DNA of 9,707 nucleotides, from the NCBI GenBank assembly GCA_947589405.1, contig CANQBT010000082.1:1-9707 (forward strand), written 5' to 3'. Origin of the DNA: an uncultured Clostridia bacterium (GTDB taxonomy: Bacteria > Bacillota > Clostridia > Lachnospirales > CAG-274). Shown here one piece after another: positions 6,611 through 9,707 of this stretch (positions are counted from its first letter, which is position 1; every line of letters begins with the position of its first letter). Below the pieces are notes generated by a model that did not search any database, was not told where the DNA came from, and saw only the letters and a list, made by a program, of their open reading frames with translations. The translations under genes were made by a program, and so were the position numbers.

Positions 6611-6695
6611 AGGGACCAGCCGTGTTTTCTGCAATTTAAGTATAAATGCTTAAATTACAGAAAAGTCCCTGTCCTCAGAGGGAATGAATCCCTCT
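6611..6695. other. Structured intergenic segment, candidate non-coding RNA or small repeat element
   Basis: AGGGAC (6611-6616) pairs with GTCCCT (6665-6670). Inside this, 6625-6640 pairs with 6649-6664 (15 of 16 positions, one C/A mismatch) across loop TATAAATG, leaving a one-sided 8-nt bulge at 6617-6624. Directly after, AGAGGGA (6677-6683) pairs with TCCCTCT (6689-6695). A weaker GCGGA/TCTGC stem follows near 6697-6712, ahead of a run of five T at 6719-6723. The rest, to 6783, is A/T-rich and shows nothing further. There is no coding frame of note and no clear promoter, so whether this is an RNA gene, a long 3' untranslated region of degV or a small inserted repeat cannot be decided. Confidence 0.5.
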
Positions 6696-6783
6696 TGCGG
6701 ATTAAAGTCTGCGACGCTTTTTGTAAGCTGTTCACTACTTCAATTTTTATTTGCTGTCTTAATGTAATTTTTTCGACAATCTG

Positions 6784-6808
6784 AAAGGGGCTGACAACAG
6801 CCCCTTTT
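6784..6808. terminator. Bidirectional terminator between degV and the 797-residue gene (copy 2)
   Basis: The same 24-nt perfect palindromic unit as at 6518-6541, here followed on the plus strand by TTTTAT, a usable U-tract. On the minus strand the stem is followed by TTTCAG. It lies 88 nt past the stop of the minus-strand 797-residue gene and between the two converging genes, so it probably stops both plus-strand readthrough and the minus-strand transcript. Confidence 0.75.
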
Positions 6809-6896
6809 ATACTTGACTTATATGATCAAATTTCTGCAAATTCCATTGATCGGACAGTAGAGAAGCTTCTCACAATATTTCGGGATCGTATACATT

Positions 6897-9290
6897 TTAG
6901 CTGTGACTTCTGCCAATTCCGTTATCATTTTGGGGACCGTGAAGAGAATTATCCCTTTCGATAACAGCCTGCGTAAGTCCCGAAGTATTTGTATTTCCGC
7001 CTTGCAGTACAGACAAAGAAGTATTCTGTACCAAAGGATTCGGCACATTTATATGATTTCTGTCTATAAAATATTTATCATCGGAATCCAGCTCCTTGCC
7101 GGAGGCAGCTCTTGCATTTATTCTGAGAGCATTGTTCAGATCATATAATGATTTGTTTTCTTTTTCTCTTTTTTCTTTATCATGTACACTTTTTTTATAT
7201 TCGGCTACAGCCGCTTCATTTGCGTCTATAGTGCTTTGTCTGGATATTCTTTTACGCCAATCGGGAAATGTTTTTACCTCAGGCTTTGCCTCAAGCTCTT
7301 CACCGTATGTCATTTGTACAGGCAAATAGCCTGCGCCTGTTTTTATACCTACAAAGGGTATTTTTTTTGTGCCGTTTGGAGCAGTTTCCCATTCATCGGG
7401 ATGAGCCATTTTTACAAATGCCTCTCTTACCTTAGTGATGTTGCTATTGATATTGGCGCTGTGGGAAATGATCTTGATGTTCTGGTCGGTAAGCTCGCCC
7501 TTTATGCCGGTGACCTCACGCAAAGACTTCTTTTCCCCGTCTATATCCATGTATATATTGTCAATATCAACATTGGGACCGTTTCTTTTTATGGCATTGA
7601 GAAATGTTACATTATCGCTTATGTCGTCAAAGCTCAATTCCAGATTAGGAATATTTTTGCTTAAATCCTTAAGATTTTCACGTCCTATCTCTATCACATT
7701 GTTATTGAGCATATTGGCATATGTATCCGCTGCCTGATTGTATTTTTCGGCATTTGGTTTCAGAGTCTCGTAATATCCCGTATTGATTTCCTTCTGGCGG
7801 TTATTGTAATTCTCCAGATTCTGATTTAATAAACTTTCTATTCGTCTTCCGATACTGCCGTACTGACTATTGACAGAGAACGTTACTCTTCTTTCAATTT
7901 CCTCCTTTATTGTTTTGAGCTTATAACCATTGGGACTGTTAAGCACATGATTTTCTATGGCTTCTCTGCTGTTTTCCTCCTCCTGACTTTCACCTGTCAT
8001 ACCGTTTTCGTCAGGTATATTCAGCAATATTTCGGGAGAAAACGGGATCTTGCTGTCTGACGCCTCTTTCATATATAGGCTATAAAAGTCATTCAAAAGC
8101 TGTGAATTCGGCAAATTTTGTATATTGTCTATATAGGCTGCATCGGGGTCTGTTATTTCCTGCTGTGCCGTATCAGGCTGTTCCTGAGCGGTATCGGGAG
8201 AATCATTATCGCCGCCATAATTTATGCCTGTGTTATCGGGAGCTTTAAAAAGCTCTCCCAGACTGTCGGACATTATAATTTTTCTTACTTCGCTTTGCGT
8301 CATAAGCCTGTTATCTGTAATACCGTCCTTGTCAAGTTTTGCCTCTCTTGCGGAGGACAGGTTTTCGGCAAGTTCCGCAGACAGCTCTTCGGTACTGAGT
8401 TTAATAGGTACTGCTTCGCCGTTATCTCTTTTTATAAATATAAATGTCTTATTCTGAGCATAGCCTTTTGTATCCGTACCCTTAAACATACTTTCCACAG
8501 CATTTGTAAGATCGGGTATTACCTTATTTTGTATTGTCGTCATATCCTTCGGCTCGTCTGACAGAGAGAAAAAATCATAAGCGGATTTATCGTTTATAAT
8601 AAGCTTATCAAGAGCCGCTTTACATTGGTCATAAGTACAGTTTTCACTTAGCTTTACGCCGGTAAGCTTTGAAAGAAGTCCTATTCCCTTTTTCATTTTT
8701 TCCTCTGCGTCTGCCTGTGGGTCAGGTTTAAATTCATTGAAGTCGTCAAGAGTAATGCCTTTTTGCAAAAACATCTCATAGGAATTTTTATCGGTAACGG
8801 CATTGAGTGTATCTCTTGTCAGTTCGCTTATGTTTTCCAGCTCACTTTCTTCGACATTAAGGACCTTTTTGCAGTATGTTTTTACAGCAAACTGATTAAA
8901 TTCTTCTATTCTCTCTTTTTCATCAGCGTCAAGTCCATCGGAAAAAAGAAGCACCAGTCTGTTATCCCCTGTGTTTATAGAGCGTTGAGTAAAGGGCAAT
9001 TTCTGTGTAAGGTAATCTCTTAAATTGCTTGCGTAGTTTTTGACGATACTTTCAGTGCTTTTCTCAGGGTCATTCAGAAGATTGCGGTAGTCCCTTAAAG
9101 CAGCGACTCCTATTATGCCGGGATCGGTATAAAAATGTATCTTTTCTACGGCAGCGGCAAGAGCGTCACGTGTCGGCTCCACATCTTCGGGTATGTCTGC
9201 AATACGGCGTATCAGTTCCCAGTTGCTGAGATTTTTTATTTCATAATTTGTCAGAATCAAGTGATTTCCGACTGTTGAAGGTGTTGACAT
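6897..9290 (-). CDS. Large hydrophilic protein of unknown function (797 aa)
   Basis: One uninterrupted frame beginning MSTPSTVGNHLILTNYEI, with a good Shine-Dalgarno (AAAGGAG, 8 nt before the ATG) and its own promoter. I do not recognise the family. Visible: no signal peptide and no membrane segment, so cytoplasmic or exported by a route without a cleaved signal. It is rich in Asn, Asp, Glu and Lys, with only three Cys (140, 218, 223). The N-terminal half (about 1-350) is mixed alpha/beta; an acidic, Pro/Gln-rich linker (about 350-385) holds a repeated PDTAQ; the C-terminal half (about 386-797) has helical, coiled-coil-prone stretches (about 480-545 and 685-725). Between these, KKIPFVGIKTGAGYLPVQMTY (the central part of 642-662) looks like a folded strand-rich segment, and the last 45 residues are polar and low-complexity. 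No catalytic motif is evident. It is monocistronic, convergent to degV. A structural, effector-like or scaffold role is possible but unsupported. Confidence 0.9.
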   Translation of the reverse strand: MSTPSTVGNHLILTNYEIKNLSNWELIRRIADIPEDVEPTRDALAAAVEKIHFYTDPGIIGVAALRDYRNLLNDPEKSTESIVKNYASNLRDYLTQKLPFTQRSINTGDNRLVLLFSDGLDADEKERIEEFNQFAVKTYCKKVLNVEESELENISELTRDTLNAVTDKNSYEMFLQKGITLDDFNEFKPDPQADAEEKMKKGIGLLSKLTGVKLSENCTYDQCKAALDKLIINDKSAYDFFSLSDEPKDMTTIQNKVIPDLTNAVESMFKGTDTKGYAQNKTFIFIKRDNGEAVPIKLSTEELSAELAENLSSAREAKLDKDGITDNRLMTQSEVRKIIMSDSLGELFKAPDNTGINYGGDNDSPDTAQEQPDTAQQEITDPDAAYIDNIQNLPNSQLLNDFYSLYMKEASDSKIPFSPEILLNIPDENGMTGESQEEENSREAIENHVLNSPNGYKLKTIKEEIERRVTFSVNSQYGSIGRRIESLLNQNLENYNNRQKEINTGYYETLKPNAEKYNQAADTYANMLNNNVIEIGRENLKDLSKNIPNLELSFDDISDNVTFLNAIKRNGPNVDIDNIYMDIDGEKKSLREVTGIKGELTDQNIKIISHSANINSNITKVREAFVKMAHPDEWETAPNGTKKIPFVGIKTGAGYLPVQMTYGEELEAKPEVKTFPDWRKRISRQSTIDANEAAVAEYKKSVHDKEKREKENKSLYDLNNALRINARAASGKELDSDDKYFIDRNHINVPNPLVQNTSLSVLQGGNTNTSGLTQAVIERDNSLHGPQNDNGIGRSHS
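8163..8198 (-). repeat. PDTAQ repeat in the linker of the 797-residue protein
   Basis: Residues 365-369 and 372-376 both read PDTAQ, a seven-residue period, inside an acidic, Gly/Asn/Pro-rich stretch (about 350-385) with no predicted fold. The DNA is similar in the two units, so it may be a small tandem duplication in a flexible linker between the two halves of the protein. Confidence 0.65.
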
Positions 9291-9343
9291 ATACTTGTCT
9301 CCTTTCCTGCATAAATACTTATAATACTATTATATTTTTTCTG

Positions 9344-9372
9344 ATTATATCATGCATTAATTAAAAATTAAA
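9344..9372 (-). promoter_or_regulatory. Promoter of the 797-residue gene
   Basis: On the minus strand TTTAAT (9372-9367), a 17-nt spacer and TATAAT (9349-9344), with an extended -10 TGA before the TATAAT. The -35 is weak but the extended -10 compensates. Transcription would start near 9336, leaving a leader of about 45 nt. A second TATAAT nearer the gene lacks a matching -35. Confidence 0.6.
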
Positions 9373-9488
9373 GTATATAGTCATAAACAGTAAATTTAAA
9401 GGCGTGAACAACTTCCGACAGTTTTCAAGAATATTCATACCGAACTTTCGCTGCATACTAATGATCAACGGAAAACCACACTAAGCAC
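9373..9488. other. Intergenic stretch without recognisable feature
   Basis: Between the promoter of the 797-residue gene and the U-tract of the terminator at 9489-9541. I see no open frame with a ribosome site, no RNA gene and no notable repeat here. Confidence 0.6.
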
Positions 9489-9541
9489 AAAAAGAAAAGA
9501 CTGTATGCAAATGCCGTTTTATTGGCATTTGTATACAGTCT
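9489..9541 (-). terminator. Strong intrinsic terminator for a minus-strand gene beyond the right edge
   Basis: The arms 9498-9515 and 9524-9541 pair over 18 positions (one G-U or A-C depending on strand) across an 8-nt loop; the arm core is CTGTATGCAAATGCC. On the minus strand the stem is followed by TTTTCTTTTT, a textbook U-tract; on the plus strand it is followed by CCTACAACC and would not terminate. It therefore probably closes a transcript entering from beyond 9707 and insulates the 797-residue gene from it. Confidence 0.75.
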
Positions 9542-9600
9542 CCTACAACCAAAGATAATTAAATTCATTAACTGTAGGGGCTGTTGCCTTAATATCTTTA
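9542..9600. repeat. Nested inverted repeats beside the terminator
   Basis: CCTACA (9542-9547) is the reverse complement of TGTAGG (9573-9578). AAAGATAATTAA (9551-9562) is the reverse complement of TTAATATCTTT (9589-9599) apart from one extra A. The two pairings interlock (pseudoknot-like order), so they are alternatives or parts of a decayed element. Beyond 9600, to the right edge, I see no supported gene; only short stems such as CTGTG/CACAG at 9692-9707. Confidence 0.45.
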
Positions 9601-9707
9601 ATAAAAACAGACCTTGATGCGATGGATTATTTGGTTGATAAATTTTTGTTTAGGTGAGTAAGGTCGACCCTTCAGTCAGCGCAGTTGAAGGCTGTGTTAA
9701 TTCACAG

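Noticed and set aside
6518..6808. CRISPR array
   Set aside because: There are only two copies of the repeated unit, separated by 242 nt, and the unit is a terminator-like palindrome; no spacer periodicity or cas genes.
6860..6871. 12-bp palindrome GAGAAGCTTCTC downstream of the 797-residue gene
   Set aside because: Short, isolated and without a loop or U-tract; probably chance.
6818..7048. 76-codon minus-strand frame overlapping the 3' end of the 797-residue gene
   Set aside because: It lies mostly inside the larger gene in another frame, with no Shine-Dalgarno.
7182..7664. Plus-strand open frame opposite the 797-residue gene
   Set aside because: The minus-strand frame is continuous for 797 codons with promoter and Shine-Dalgarno; this frame is a by-product of its composition.
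9650..9706. Minus-strand frame open from the right edge to a TAA at 9650-9652
   Set aside because: Only 18 codons are visible with no recognisable motif. It could be the end of a gene that the terminator at 9489-9541 closes, but this cannot be supported.

Overview
The window looks like a low-to-medium GC Gram-positive chromosome, most likely a member of the Clostridia and perhaps a Ruminococcus-like gut organism. The gene order rimP-nusA-rnpM(ylxR)-ylxQ-infB-rbfA-nrnA is the classic Firmicutes arrangement, RNA-binding YlxR and YlxQ lie between nusA and infB, Shine-Dalgarno sequences are strong, and promoters are AT-rich and sigma-A-like. The genus is an inference from overall style, not a demonstrated assignment.

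Left half (1-5390, minus strand): one tightly packed transcription/translation operon. A near-consensus promoter at 5362-5390 drives a leader of about 70 nt with a strong terminator-like hairpin. It is followed by rimP (30S maturation), nusA (transcription elongation and termination), rnpM/ylxR and ylxQ (small RNA-binding proteins), infB (IF2), rbfA (30S maturation) and the first two thirds of nrnA (nano-RNase/pAp phosphatase), which runs off the left edge. Junctions are short gaps or overlaps (ATGA between rnpM and ylxQ, TAATG between infB and rbfA), which suggests translational coupling. rimP and infB appear to start with GTG and TTG.

Middle (5400-6514, plus strand): divergent from the operon lie a 51-residue four-cysteine protein and a DegV/FakB-type fatty-acid-binding protein. 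A good promoter for degV overlaps the stop codon of the small gene.

6515-6896: a gene-free stretch of about 380 nt. It is bounded by two identical 24-nt terminator-like hairpins and holds several more hairpins, some of them mutually exclusive. It may be a small structured RNA or a small inserted repeat element.

Right half (6897-9290, minus strand): a single 797-residue hydrophilic protein of unknown function with its own promoter and Shine-Dalgarno. It has no signal peptide or membrane segment, and a short repeated linker near its middle. It converges on degV. Beyond its promoter, 9373-9707 contains no gene I can support, but has a strong minus-strand terminator (probably ending a gene beyond the right edge) and further inverted repeats.

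The most unusual items are the orphan 797-residue protein, the hairpin-dense intergenic region at 6515-6810 and the small cysteine-rich protein. The translation operon itself is ordinary.
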